Shown here piece after piece: positions 20,402-29,180 of a stretch of DNA of 64,000 nt. The notes beneath the pieces were generated by a model. The model made no database searches, was not told the origin of the DNA, and saw only the letters and a list, made by a program, of their open reading frames with translations. The position numbers and the translations under genes are program-made. The stretch lies in the NCBI GenBank assembly GCA_900455085.1, contig UGTZ01000001.1, forward strand, positions 186,001 through 250,000, written 5' to 3'. Numbering within the stretch: position 1 is the stretch's first letter; each line of letters opens with the position of its first letter. This stretch comes from Providencia rettgeri (GTDB taxonomy: Bacteria; Pseudomonadota; Gammaproteobacteria; Enterobacterales; Enterobacteriaceae).

Positions 20402-20927
20402 ATGGATATTCAGCAATCAACCACACAAACAGAGCCAGCAATAATATCATCGGTGGCTCAACCAACGGTTAAAAAGCCGTTACAGGGGATTAGTGGCTGG
20501 TTAATTTTACCAATTATCGGACTGTTTTATATGCTGTACAAAACAGTCATGATGTTATTGCAAGAAATTTCACAAGTTCAAACCGCATGGCCATTGGCAA
20601 CTCAAGCGGATTCTGATTTTTATATTCCAGGTTTTGCGACAGGTTTCTATCTCTTGCAACTAGGTTATGGTGTTTTGATTGCACTGTTTCTTTGGACATT
20701 TATCGCCGCAGTTAAATGGAAAAAACAAGCGAAGTGGCTTATTTATCATCACTATGGTGTTATTTACTTTAATGGTATTGGTTGCCCGTTTTGTATTCCC
20801 ATATATATTTGGATTGGAAATTAATCACTCAAATATTATTACAGCCATAAATGGCAGCTTCTATTGTGTGTTATGGATCCCCTACTTTTTAGTTTCACAT
20901 CGCGTCAAAAATACGTTTATCCATTAA
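20402..20927 (+). CDS. DUF2569 membrane protein (second copy, one frameshift)
   Basis: Paralogue of the 19479-19991 gene, with GISGWLILPIIGLF near residue 30 and the C-terminal LWIPYFLVSHRVKNTFIH. As given, the frame ends at 20824 after losing homology. Removing one A from the six-A run at 20720-20725 continues it as KWKNKRSGLFIITMVLF and gives 174 residues, close to the 170 of its partner. The indel is probably a sequencing error. Function unknown. Confidence 0.8.
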
Positions 20928-20934
20928 AGTATCT

Positions 20935-20958
20935 GGCCACTCCATATTAGTAGTGGCC
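20935..20958. terminator. Hairpin between convergent DUF2569 and ABC-F genes
   Basis: GGCCACT at 20935-20941 pairs with AGTGGCC at 20952-20958, between two convergent stop codons. There is no clear U run, so the terminator role is tentative. Confidence 0.5.
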
Positions 20959-20968
20959 TAACATACGG

Positions 20969-22541
20969 TTATTTATCAGAAAGATTTAGAGTGTGGGTTA
21001 TATTGCAGTTTGCAATAAACGCGTCATCGTGGGAAACCAGTAATAGTGTTCCTTGGTAGTCCTGCAATAGCGCTTCAAGTAGTTGTTTTGAATCTAAGTC
21101 TAAATGATTATCGGGCTCGTCGAGTAATAAAATAGCGGGTGGACTCGGGCTATGTGTGAGTGCCAATAGCGTTGCTTTTAGCTGCTCACCACCACTGAGC
21201 TGCTGTAGTGGTAACAATGACTTATCTCCTCGTATCCGCAACATGCCTAATTGCGTGCGCCACTGTTCTACAGTAAATACAGGTTGGTATTGATAAAGCG
21301 CTTCAGCGACAGGCAATGTTTTATCGAGTAAATTGAGGTGTTGATCTAAATAGCAAAACTCACCGCTTAGGCGGTACTCTCCTGAAGATGATGGCAACAG
21401 GCCTGCAAGCACTTTAAGTAGCGTTGATTTACCGCAACCATTAACTCCTTGAATATGCCAGTGCTCTCCACTGTATACAGTGAATGAGAGTGGTGACGAA
21501 TAACCGTAAAGCAAACGCAAGTCAGAAGCAAAAATTGTGACTTTATTTCCTTCATTTTGATAGTTAATCGTCATTTTTTGCGGCTTGATATGGCGAGCTC
21601 TTTCTTGGTTTTCCTGTTGCTGGTTTTGTAGATTATCCATCACTCGTTGGTGCCGCTCTGCGACATTTGATTGCTTTTTCTCCGCACGATTTTTCTGCAT
21701 ATCAAGCAGCAGTAAGGATTGCGACCCACCATAGCGAATTTTTTCACCTTGTTTTTTGCGTTGAGCGGCTTTTTGTAATGTGGCTTGCTGTTGTTTTTTC
21801 TCTTGGTGAATGCGTTTTTCTAAGCGTTCACCTTGTGCGTCAATTGCAGCGATTTCCAAGTTTTTTTGGGTATCGTATAACGTATAATTTCCCCCATATT
21901 CATGTAAGCCTTTTTCCGTTAACTCAAAAATGGTATCCATTTCTTCTAATAGGGTTCTGTTGTGAGAAATAATGAGACAACCAGCTCGATGCTCAGTAAG
22001 CTTTTGATTGAGCCATTGCCGACTTTGTGTATCTAAATGGTTATCTGGTTCATCAAGTAGCAAAAAGTGGTTTTGATGAAGAAATGCACGACAAAGGGCT
22101 AGGCGAGTACGTTCCCCCCCCACTTAAATGGGCAATGGGGGCTTCCATTGAGATAGCGAGTCCTGATGAATCCAATAAACTTTGCCATTGGGAAGGTAAA
22201 TGCCATTTATCTTCCGTTAGTTCAAAATCTGCCAAAGAACCATTCCCTGCCTCAATGCGTGAAAATGCGTGATAAAGTTCATTCATGCCTAAGGCATCGA
22301 CGAGTGTTTCGCCAGTTAGTCGCGTTAATTGCTCGACATAGATAAAGGGAAGGTTCCAATGTACATTCCCTTGCGTAGGGGATAATTGGTCAGCAAGAAT
22401 ACGCATCAAGACAGATTTTCCTTTGCCATTATGACCAATTAGGGCATTTTTTTGGCATGACAGCGTCCCGCTTAACGGAGGAAAAAGGGCGGTTTGGTTA
22501 AATTCAATATTGAGCTGTGAAAAGTGACAAGCAATCGTCAT
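20969..22541 (-). CDS. ABC-F family ATPase (one frameshift)
   Basis: About 523 residues with two fused ABC domains and no membrane span, so an ABC-F ribosome-associated ATPase rather than a transporter. First Walker A GHNGKGKS, signature LSGGERTRL, Walker B LLLDEPDNHLD; second Walker A GVNGCGKST, signature LSGGEQLKATL, Walker B LLLDEPDNHLD. A long Lys/Gln-rich linker separates them. The frame breaks in a C8 run at 22114-22121 inside the first signature; one base less restores LSGGERTRLALC. ATG 22541 has GGAGGTGC upstream. It does not match EttA, Uup, YbiT or YheS well enough to name. Confidence 0.85.
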
Positions 22542-22610
22542 ATGCACCTCCAAAATAATGAGGACAGACAACGTCGTTGACTTATCAAGAAGCGTCGATG
22601 AAAGCGGTTG

Positions 22611-22754
22611 CCTGCCAGGAACAGAAAAATGAATACCAAAAGGGTATTGGAAAATATTTTCTGGCAGTGCTTAGTTCATCGTGAGGCGTACCTGCGAAGT
22701 TGGGTGAGCGATAAATTCGCACACATTATAAACAGGTTAAATTGATTTATGCAA
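22611..22754 (-). promoter_or_regulatory. Promoter and structured leader of the ABC-F gene
   Basis: Reading leftwards: a -35 TTGCAT (22749-22754), an 18-base spacer and a -10 TATAAT (22725-22730), then a leader of about 180 bases. The leader has a three-codon ORF ATG-AAC-TAA (22671-22679). After it comes a hairpin AATACC/GGTATT (22632-22648) nested in a 7-base inverted repeat CTGCCAG/CTGGCAG (22612-22667). A mini-ORF plus nested stems resembles attenuation leaders of antibiotic-inducible ABC-F genes; the role here is inference. Confidence 0.45.
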
Positions 22755-22803
22755 CTTATCGTGATTGGGTTTTTTCTGAAAGTCGTGCTAACGATTTAAT
22801 AAT

Positions 22804-22838
22804 AGAAAAAACCAGTCAATAATAGCGACTGGCTTTTT
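22804..22838 (-). terminator. glpD terminator
   Basis: On the minus strand CCAGTC, a 9-base loop and GACTGG are followed by six T. It starts about 45 bases after the glpD stop. Confidence 0.8.
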
Positions 22839-22843
22839 CCATT

Positions 22844-22873
22844 AACAACGAGATTTTATAACAACGAGATTTT
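22844..22873. repeat. 14-base direct repeat after glpD
   Basis: AACAACGAGATTTT occurs at 22844-22857 and again at 22860-22873, just beyond the glpD stop codon. Probably a local slippage duplication. Confidence 0.8.
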
Positions 22874-22878
22874 TACGA

Positions 22879-24369
22879 TTATGCAGAGGTATTCTCTGAC
22901 AACCATTGAGCAATGCGCTGCTTTTCTTCTTCATTCAGCCACATACCCAATTTAGTGCGACGCCAAATAGCATCATCCAACTCTGTTACCCATTCATGTT
23001 TGACTAAGTAACGTAATTCCGCTTCGTAGACATTCGCAGAGAATGCTTCACCGAGGTCGCTGAGTGAATTCGCGCCTTCAAGGATTAATTTACTGTTGCT
23101 ACCGTAGGCTCTGGCAAAACGTAGCGCTAAGCCTTCAGGAAGCCATTGATAATGTTGACGCAACACGCGTGCATAACCATCACGGTCACAACCTTCGATA
23201 TCACCACCCGGTAATTGGCCATTTTTGGTCCATGGGCTACCTGCATTTGGATAGTAAGTCGCTAATTTATTCACAGCGGCTTCCGCTAACTTACGATAAG
23301 TCGTTAATTTACCACCAAATACAGACAACAATGGCGCTTGGCCTTGTTCATCGTGAATATCCAATGTGTAATCACGAGTAATGGCTTGTGGTGAGTCTGA
23401 TTCATCGTCGCACAGAGGGCGAACACCTGAATAATCCCAAACAATATCACTCACGGTTAACTGCTTTTTGAAGTGGTCGTTATACACTTTCAGTAAATAG
23501 TTAACTTCGTTTTCATCAATTTTGACGTCTTTCGGGTCGCCTTTATATTCTACGTCAGTCGTACCGATGATAGAAAACTCATCCATCCACGGGATAACAA
23601 ATACAATACGGTTATCTTCATTTTGTAAGATGTACGCTTGTGGTTCATCATGTGCGCGTGGAACGACAATGTGGCTACCTTTGATTAGGCGAATACCATA
23701 AGGTGATTTTAATTTCAGTCCATCATCAAAGAACTCTTTTACCCAAGGCCCTGTGGCATTAACCAGCCCTTTCGCTTTCCATGTATGAGTTTCACCCGTA
23801 CGTAAGTCTTGAGCTTCAACAACCCATAAACCGTTTTCACGGTAGGCGCGAGTCACTTTTGTGCGAGTACGAACCTCACCATTCTTACGTACCACTTCTT
23901 GAGCGTTTAACACAACTAAACGCGCATCATCAACCCAACAATCGGAATATTCAAAACCTTTCGTTAATTCAGGTTTGAGTACAGAGTGTTGGTTGAATTT
24001 CAGACCTTTACTGCTTGGTAAGCTGACACGTTTGCCTAAATGGTCATATAAGAATAGGCCAATGCGGATCATCCAAGCTGGACGTAAATGAGGCTGATGA
24101 GGTAAGCGGAAGCGCATTGGGAAGGCTATATGTGGTGCTAATCGTAATAGCACTTCACGTTCAGCCAATGCTTCGCTCACTAATCTAAATTCATAATGCT
24201 CTAAATAACGTAAGCCACCGTGAATGAGTTTAGAACTCGCAGATGAAGTCGCACTTGCCAAGTCTTGAGCTTCGAGCAGTAATACCGATAATCCACGACC
24301 TGCAGCATCTGCTGCAATACCAGCGCCGTTGATCCCGCCGCCGATGACAATCAAGTCTTTAGTTTCCAT
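22879..24369 (-). CDS. glpD: Aerobic glycerol-3-phosphate dehydrogenase GlpD
   Basis: A 496-residue FAD flavoprotein on the inner membrane that oxidises glycerol-3-phosphate to dihydroxyacetone phosphate and reduces quinone. The FAD motif VIGGGINGAGIAADAAGRG is at residues 8-26, followed by SSASSKLIHGGLRYLEHYEF. Length matches E. coli GlpD (501). ATG 24369 has GGGGGA upstream. Two GlpR-like boxes lie immediately upstream. Unlike E. coli, where glpD is divergent from glpEGR, here it is downstream of glpR on the same strand. Confidence 0.96.
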   Translation of the reverse strand: METKDLIVIGGGINGAGIAADAAGRGLSVLLLEAQDLASATSSASSKLIHGGLRYLEHYEFRLVSEALAEREVLLRLAPHIAFPMRFRLPHQPHLRPAWMIRIGLFLYDHLGKRVSLPSSKGLKFNQHSVLKPELTKGFEYSDCWVDDARLVVLNAQEVVRKNGEVRTRTKVTRAYRENGLWVVEAQDLRTGETHTWKAKGLVNATGPWVKEFFDDGLKLKSPYGIRLIKGSHIVVPRAHDEPQAYILQNEDNRIVFVIPWMDEFSIIGTTDVEYKGDPKDVKIDENEVNYLLKVYNDHFKKQLTVSDIVWDYSGVRPLCDDESDSPQAITRDYTLDIHDEQGQAPLLSVFGGKLTTYRKLAEAAVNKLATYYPNAGSPWTKNGQLPGGDIEGCDRDGYARVLRQHYQWLPEGLALRFARAYGSNSKLILEGANSLSDLGEAFSANVYEAELRYLVKHEWVTELDDAIWRRTKLGMWLNEEEKQRIAQWLSENTSA

Positions 24370-24381
24370 GCATCCCCCTGA

Positions 24382-24422
24382 GATGTTCGAAACACTTTCA
24401 ATAATGTTCGTTTTCGCTCATT
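24382..24422 (-). promoter_or_regulatory. Two tandem GlpR operator candidates upstream of glpD
   Basis: GATGTTCGAAACACTTTCAA (24382-24401) and AATGTTCGTTTTCGCTCATT (24403-24422) both start with the conserved ATGTTCG half-site of the GlpR operator. The second has the better downstream half. Position next to glpD and presence of glpR nearby support repression released by glycerol-3-phosphate. Confidence 0.6.
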
Positions 24423-24622
24423 TGATTGTAGTCAAAATAGATAGTGATGCCAACTATTATTAATGAAAAAAATAACAACTGCGTGATATTGGTAACAATT
24501 TTTTTTCAATACCCACAAATAAAATATTGTTATTTACAATGAAAAAAAGAGAGTTTCGCGCGAAAAAGAAAAAAACAATGGCAAGGCGGGGGAGACTAAA
24601 ATAGGGAAGGATACTAAGAAGT

Positions 24623-24648
24623 ATGATGGCAGCGGGCGCTACCATCAT
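24623..24648 (-). terminator. Hairpin after glpR
   Basis: An 11-bp stem with a 4-base loop (minus strand ATGATGGTAGC / GCTGCCATCAT, one G-T pair), 16 bases past the glpR stop. It lacks a clear U run but its strength suggests a 3' end for glpEGR. Confidence 0.6.
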
Positions 24649-24664
24649 TAAGATAATTATTTGA

Positions 24665-25423
24665 TTAACAAAGCTCTAATTGAACATTATGTTGCTCAAT
24701 GACTTTGAGAATGCTGTCAGGTGGCTGTTTATCCGTAAATAAGTAGTCAATCAGGTTCATATTGCCCAAATTAACCATCGCGTTACGACCAAATTTAGAA
24801 TGGTCGGTGACGAGCATGACACAGCGTGAGTTTTCAATAATCGCGCGTTTGGTACGAACTTCATGGTAATCGAACTCAAGTAATGAGCCATCCATATCAA
24901 TACCACTGATACCCAAAATACCGTAATCTAACCTAAATTGAGAAATAAAATCGAGGGTCGCTTCACCGACAATACCGCCATCTCTTGAGCGAACTTCACC
25001 CCCCGCTAAAATTAGGCGGAAGTCTTCTTTTGGCATCAGTAATGTGGCGACATTAAGGTTATTGGTCACCACGCGTAGGTTTTTGTGATTAACCAATGCG
25101 TGAGCAACGGCTTCGGGAGTGGTACCAATATCTATAAACAATGTTGCACCGTCAGGAATTTGGCTCGCAACATGTTGTGCGATACGCGCTTTTTCATCTG
25201 ACCACATGATTTTACGGTCATTATAAGCCGCATTCACGGAACTTGAAGGCAGTGCTGCACCACCGTGGTGCCGCTGAATTTTATTTTGTTCAGCGAGGTC
25301 ATTGAGGTCTCGACGGATTGTTTGAGGGCTTACCTCAAAGTGTTCGACGAGTTCTTCAGTACTGACATATCCCTGAAGACGCACAAGCTCAACTATTGCA
25401 TCATGTCTCTGGGTTTGTTTCAC
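24665..25423 (-). CDS. glpR: Glycerol-3-phosphate regulon repressor GlpR
   Basis: A 252-residue DeoR-family repressor. The N-terminal winged helix reads GYVSTEELVEHFEVSPQTIRRDL. The C-terminal sugar-phosphate sensor domain includes FIDIGTTPEAVAHAL and VTDHSKFGRNAMV. It is predicted to repress glp genes and to be released by glycerol-3-phosphate. It is last in glpE-glpG-glpR; its own targets at 24382-24422 lie just downstream. Confidence 0.95.
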   Translation of the reverse strand: MKQTQRHDAIVELVRLQGYVSTEELVEHFEVSPQTIRRDLNDLAEQNKIQRHHGGAALPSSSVNAAYNDRKIMWSDEKARIAQHVASQIPDGATLFIDIGTTPEAVAHALVNHKNLRVVTNNLNVATLLMPKEDFRLILAGGEVRSRDGGIVGEATLDFISQFRLDYGILGISGIDMDGSLLEFDYHEVRTKRAIIENSRCVMLVTDHSKFGRNAMVNLGNMNLIDYLFTDKQPPDSILKVIEQHNVQLELC

Positions 25424-25451
25424 AGCGTTAGCCTCTAATTATTAAAATGTT

Positions 25452-26298
25452 TTATCTGGAGCTCTGGTGTTTAAAACTGTGCCTATTATCCCATACTCCC
25501 ATCAATAAGCCGATAATTAACCCTGAAGTATGTGCGGCATTCGCAATATGCATACCTAAAACATCGAAGTAACCGAAAAAAAGCCAGATAATAGAGAATA
25601 TCATTAACCCTCGAGGGACGCTGATGCCACTTTCAGGCCGACGTTCACCCCGTTAACCACACATAGCTGACAAGGGCATAGACGACACCAGATAAGCCGC
25701 CAAAGTTGTTTTCACTAAACAGCGACTGCCCCCAGTTACTAAACAGTGCAGAGACTAGTAAGATAGTGAATAATTTACCCGTTCCCAGCTTTCGCTCAAC
25801 TTGCCCAGCCAGAAACCACCATAGCGCAAGGTTGAAACCAATATGTGATAGCGAAAAGTGCACCAATGCAGGGCTAAACCAACGCCAAAGTTCCGTTTGT
25901 TGGTCGCCAATAGGCCATGCTAAATAGCGTAGAACTTCTCGGGCATCGGTCATTTCTACCCAAAGATATACAACAATCGACAATAAAATAACAGCGATAG
26001 TTAAAGGGCCAGATTGTTCTTTAAGGTAGCCCCAGGTCAGGTAGTTACGATATTGAAACTGGGTATCTGCGCTTCCCGTGTGCCAACTGGCTTCTAGATA
26101 GCGGGGGTGATTTGGATCTTGTAAAAAAATATCTAATTCTTTCTGGGTTTGAGATTGAAATTGCTCATCTTCTAGCCAAAGCTCAAAGACGGCTTGTTCC
26201 TGTGATGGCTTTATTATTAAGTGGATATTTTTGCTAGCCATATAGTCAACAAAGGCTTGTGCCATTCTAGGATTAGCAAAAGAGGTGATGTGGATCAT
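25452..26298 (-). CDS. glpG: Rhomboid intramembrane serine protease GlpG (one frameshift)
   Basis: A six-span rhomboid protease with an N-terminal cytoplasmic domain ([20 protein letters not shown]). The catalytic Ser lies in [10 protein letters not shown], and the oxyanion region in [15 protein letters not shown]. The frame ends early at 25645 after YVWLTG. Dropping one base of the C4 run at 25648-25651 continues as [14 protein letters not shown] and reaches the catalytic His in IANAAHTSG, with a stop at 25452. Restored length is 281 residues (E. coli 276). Confidence 0.92.
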
Positions 26299-26314
26299 GA
26301 ATGCGTTTTCTCAT

Positions 26315-26638
26315 CTAGAGAGCCGTAACGGCTTGTGGATATTCCCTTAACCATGCTTCAAATCCACCATTGATGCTGTATACAGATTCAAAGCCAATGT
26401 TGATCAGATATTGTGCAGCGCCTTGGCTACTGTGCCCATGGTAACACATCACCATAACTGGTTGTTCGTAATCCGTTTGTTCTAGAAATTGGCTTAGTGA
26501 CTCATTGGTGAGGTGATAGGCCCCACTAGCATGGCCTGCGCGGAAACTTTGTGGGTCTCGTACATCTACCAATATGGCAGTACCGTCCACCCAATGTTGG
26601 TAAGCTTGCTCTGGTGTTAGTGTTTCAAAATGGTCCAT
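26315..26638 (-). CDS. glpE: Thiosulfate sulfurtransferase (rhodanese) GlpE
   Basis: About 107 residues, one rhodanese domain with the active-site loop CYHGHSSQG (Cys65), plus [15 protein letters not shown] and INGGFEAW. Transfers sulfur from thiosulfate to cyanide or thioredoxin in vitro. ATG 26638 (MDHFE) aligns with E. coli GlpE (MDQFE, 108 residues); a longer upstream frame from 26749 would add a hydrophobic extension with no family support. First gene of glpEGR. Confidence 0.92.
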   Translation of the reverse strand: MDHFETLTPEQAYQHWVDGTAILVDVRDPQSFRAGHASGAYHLTNESLSQFLEQTDYEQPVMVMCYHGHSSQGAAQYLINIGFESVYSINGGFEAWLREYPQAVTAL

Positions 26639-26726
26639 AAAATACCAAATACAGTAGGTAACAACCGATAAAAGGTTAATGAGAGGCACCCGTAAAAAAC
26701 CAAGTGCCAAATACTCGTGGTATTGA

Positions 26727-27306
26727 TTAGTAGAAAGAGTGCTCGCCACGTTGGTGTTCAGTCAGGTCTTTAACGCCTTTTAGCTCACCTTCAAACATTT
26801 TGAGAAGTTCTTTTTCGATACCTTCTTTAAGAGTGACATCAACCATTGAACAACCGTTACAGCCGCCACCAAATTGCAGAATTGCAAAGCCTTCATCGGT
26901 GATTTCCATCAGGGAAACACGGCCACCGTGGCTGGCAAGTTGAGGGTTAATTTGTGACTGTAAAAACATACTCAACACGTTCAATTAATGGTGCGTCATC
27001 AGAGACCTTACGCATTTTGGCGTTTGGTGCTTTTAACGTCAGTTGTGAGCCCAGTTGGTCGGTAACGAAGTCAATCTCGGCATCATCTAAGAATGGCGCG
27101 CTAATTTCATCAACATAAGCAGATAATTTCTCGAACTTTAGTTCTTTATCTGTTGCTTCAACGGCACCCGGAGGGCAGTATGACACACCGCACTCTGCGG
27201 TTGGTGTGCCTGGGTTGATAACAAAAACACGGATTTGAGTTCCTGGCTCTTGATTTTCCAACAATTTGGCAAAATGAGCCTGTGCTGCTTCAGTAATATT
27301 AATCAT
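26727..27306 (-). CDS. nfuA: Fe/S biogenesis protein NfuA (one frameshift)
   Basis: Carrier for 4Fe-4S clusters, with an N-terminal A-type-like domain ([14 protein letters not shown]) and a C-terminal NifU domain with the cluster-binding CNGCSM ([18 protein letters not shown]). The frame breaks at an A5 run at 26962-26966; one base less gives [14 protein letters not shown], and about 192 residues against 191 in E. coli. ATG 27306 and 27312 are both possible. Lies between gntX and glpE on the same strand. Confidence 0.94.
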
Positions 27307-27369
27307 AATCATTTGCTCAATAATAGTTGACTGCTTTAGTTGGTTATAATACGCCCATTTACCCCTTTC

Positions 27370-28053
27370 CTACAAGGTGCGACACAGTGACCATGCATCA
27401 ACAGTATGTACACCCGCACAAATCAACAATTGTGCTGCGGTATTCATGGTGGAACCTGTTGTAATAACATCATCAAGAACAGCAACATGTAGGTTTGAAA
27501 CCGAGTTGTTTAAGGTAAATGCTCCCTTTAGGTTATTTCGGCGATACTCACGTTTTAGTGTAATCTGTGCCAGTGTAGCACGACTACGTGATAATGAATT
27601 TTGCGAATAGGGGATATTTAACCATCTGGATAAATTTTCGCCTATTAATGCCATATGGTCAAATCCTCTCCACCACAGACGGCGGCGATGCAGTGGAATG
27701 GTGATGATTAAGTCCGGTTTTTGCCATTTTTGTTGGCGGTAACCCGTGAGCCAAAATAACGCAAAAATTCGTGCTAGAGTAAAAGCAAGTTGAGATTGTT
27801 TTTGAAATTTAAAACGATGGATTAACAAGCGTAAAGCGCCTTGGTACGGGGTTACTGTGATAATTCTCTGCCATGCGGGAGGGTTTTTTAGGCAACGTCC
27901 GCACTCCATGGTAGGCTGCTCACAGGGTAAAGCGCAGCGTAAACAGCAGGTTGGCATTTTAGGTAGTCCTTTGAGGCAAAAATGACAAACACCCTGATGA
28001 GTTAATTTTAGTGATTGGTGACATAGCCAGCAGCCCCCCTCCATTGTTAGCAT
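27370..28053 (-). CDS. gntX: ComF-family protein GntX
   Basis: A 227-residue phosphoribosyltransferase-fold protein, related to ComF and needed in E. coli for use of DNA as nutrient. N-terminal Cys pairs (CWLC, CHFC, CLRC, CGRC) suggest zinc ribbons. The PRTase loop reads VAVLDDVITTGSTMN, and the C-terminal WSLCRTL matches E. coli. Divergent from bioH, as in E. coli. Confidence 0.92.
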   Translation of the reverse strand: MLTMEGGCWLCHQSLKLTHQGVCHFCLKGLPKMPTCCLRCALPCEQPTMECGRCLKNPPAWQRIITVTPYQGALRLLIHRFKFQKQSQLAFTLARIFALFWLTGYRQQKWQKPDLIITIPLHRRRLWWRGFDHMALIGENLSRWLNIPYSQNSLSRSRATLAQITLKREYRRNNLKGAFTLNNSVSNLHVAVLDDVITTGSTMNTAAQLLICAGVHTVDAWSLCRTL

Positions 28054-28107
28054 AGTAGCGTCCCGTTAAAACGAATTGACAAATAAATGAATGAAGAGAG
28101 TGTAACG

Positions 28108-28887
28108 ATGGCAAAGTTATATTGGCAGACCGTTGGTGAAGGTAAACAAGATCTTGTGTTGCTGCACGGATGGGGACTGAACGCACAAGTCTGGCAAACA
28201 ATTATTCCGCGAATCGCTTCGCACTTTCGGGTTCATTTAGTTGACCTGCCAGGTTATGGGCGTAGCCAAGGTTTCCTTCCTATGAATATTCAATCAATGG
28301 CAAATATTTTGTGGGAACAAGCGCCTAAAAACGCGATTTGGCTCGGTTGGTCACTTGGTGGGCTAGTTGCAAGTCGTGTTGCGCTTGACCATCCTTATGA
28401 AGTCAAAGGGTTAATTACCGTTGCTTCTTCTCCATGCTTTAAAGCAGAAGAAAACGGTTGGGCGGGGATCCGACCGGAAGTTTTATTAGGTTTCGAACAG
28501 CAACTTTCGGCTGATTTTCATCGTACCGTTGAGCGTTTTTTAGCATTGCAGACATTAGGGACAGAAAGCGCAAGAAATGATGCTAGAACCTTGAAGTCCG
28601 TGGTACTTGAACAACCTATCCCAACGGTTGAAACGTTAAATGCCGGGCTTGAATCATTGCGTACCGAAGATTTGCGCGATGAATTAAAACAGTTACCCAT
28701 TCCTTTCTTGCGCATTTATGGTTATCTCGATGGCTTGGTACCGCGCAAAATAGTGCCCATTTTAGATGAGCTTTACCCTAATTCCCCATCTGTCATTATG
28801 CGCAATAGTGCCCATGCACCCTTTATTTCCCATCCTGATGAGTTTTGCGAATACCTGTTGGATTTTCAAAGTCGTATCGAGGAATAA
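28108..28887 (+). CDS. bioH: Pimeloyl-ACP methyl ester carboxylesterase BioH
   Basis: Alpha/beta hydrolase of biotin synthesis that removes the methyl group from pimeloyl-ACP methyl ester. Nucleophile Ser82 is in [11 protein letters not shown], the Asp in [11 protein letters not shown] and the His in [13 protein letters not shown] 28108 (MAKLYWQT) aligns with E. coli BioH; an upstream ATG at 28087 overlaps the promoter region and is less likely. About 259 residues. Confidence 0.95.
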   Translation: MAKLYWQTVGEGKQDLVLLHGWGLNAQVWQTIIPRIASHFRVHLVDLPGYGRSQGFLPMNIQSMANILWEQAPKNAIWLGWSLGGLVASRVALDHPYEVKGLITVASSPCFKAEENGWAGIRPEVLLGFEQQLSADFHRTVERFLALQTLGTESARNDARTLKSVVLEQPIPTVETLNAGLESLRTEDLRDELKQLPIPFLRIYGYLDGLVPRKIVPILDELYPNSPSVIMRNSAHAPFISHPDEFCEYLLDFQSRIEE

Positions 28888-28889
28888 AT

Positions 28890-28923
28890 AAAAAAATCAG
28901 CCTAACTCATGGCTGATTTTTTT
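28890..28923. terminator. Bidirectional terminator between bioH and feoC
   Basis: AAAAAATCAGCC, an 8-base loop, then GGCTGATTTTTT. The flanking A and T runs allow termination in both directions between convergent genes. Confidence 0.9.
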
Positions 28924-28935
28924 GTGGTGTACCTA

Positions 28936-29169
28936 TTATTTGATTTTATACACAAAATGAGCGCAATCAGTGCTTTCTGGGCAGCCTTTACAACTACTGC
29001 CCGTTAAACAAGCATTGATATCGACTTGTTCAATTTTTTCTAAGCTGACGAGTTTCTCAACCATCGCTTGAATTAATGGAACCGGTGTATTTAGCTGCTC
29101 ACTGAGTAGCGAGATGTCAGCTTGCCCATATAAGGCGATTAAATCTCTTATTTGCAGCAAGCTAGTCAT
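28936..29169 (-). CDS. feoC: Ferrous iron transport accessory protein FeoC
   Basis: About 77 residues: a winged helix (LLQIRDLIALYGQADISLL) followed by a Cys cluster C-X5-C-X2-C-X5-C (CLTGSSCKGCPESTDC), the Fe-S binding wing of FeoC. It may regulate FeoB stability or the feo operon. ATG 29169 has AAGGA 8 bases upstream and avoids overlap with feoB. Confidence 0.9.
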   Translation of the reverse strand: MTSLLQIRDLIALYGQADISLLSEQLNTPVPLIQAMVEKLVSLEKIEQVDINACLTGSSCKGCPESTDCAHFVYKIK

Positions 29170-29180
29170 CGTTTTATTCC

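Noticed and set aside
22682..22732. A 16-codon open frame (MCANLSLTQLRRYASR) in the ABC-F leader as a leader peptide
   Set aside because: Its ATG overlaps the predicted -10 hexamer, so it would not be in the transcript if that promoter is right; the three-codon ORF further down is the better candidate.
22844..22873. Direct repeat after glpD as a phage or island attachment site
   Set aside because: The copies are 2 bases apart with no integrase or foreign cargo; local slippage explains them.
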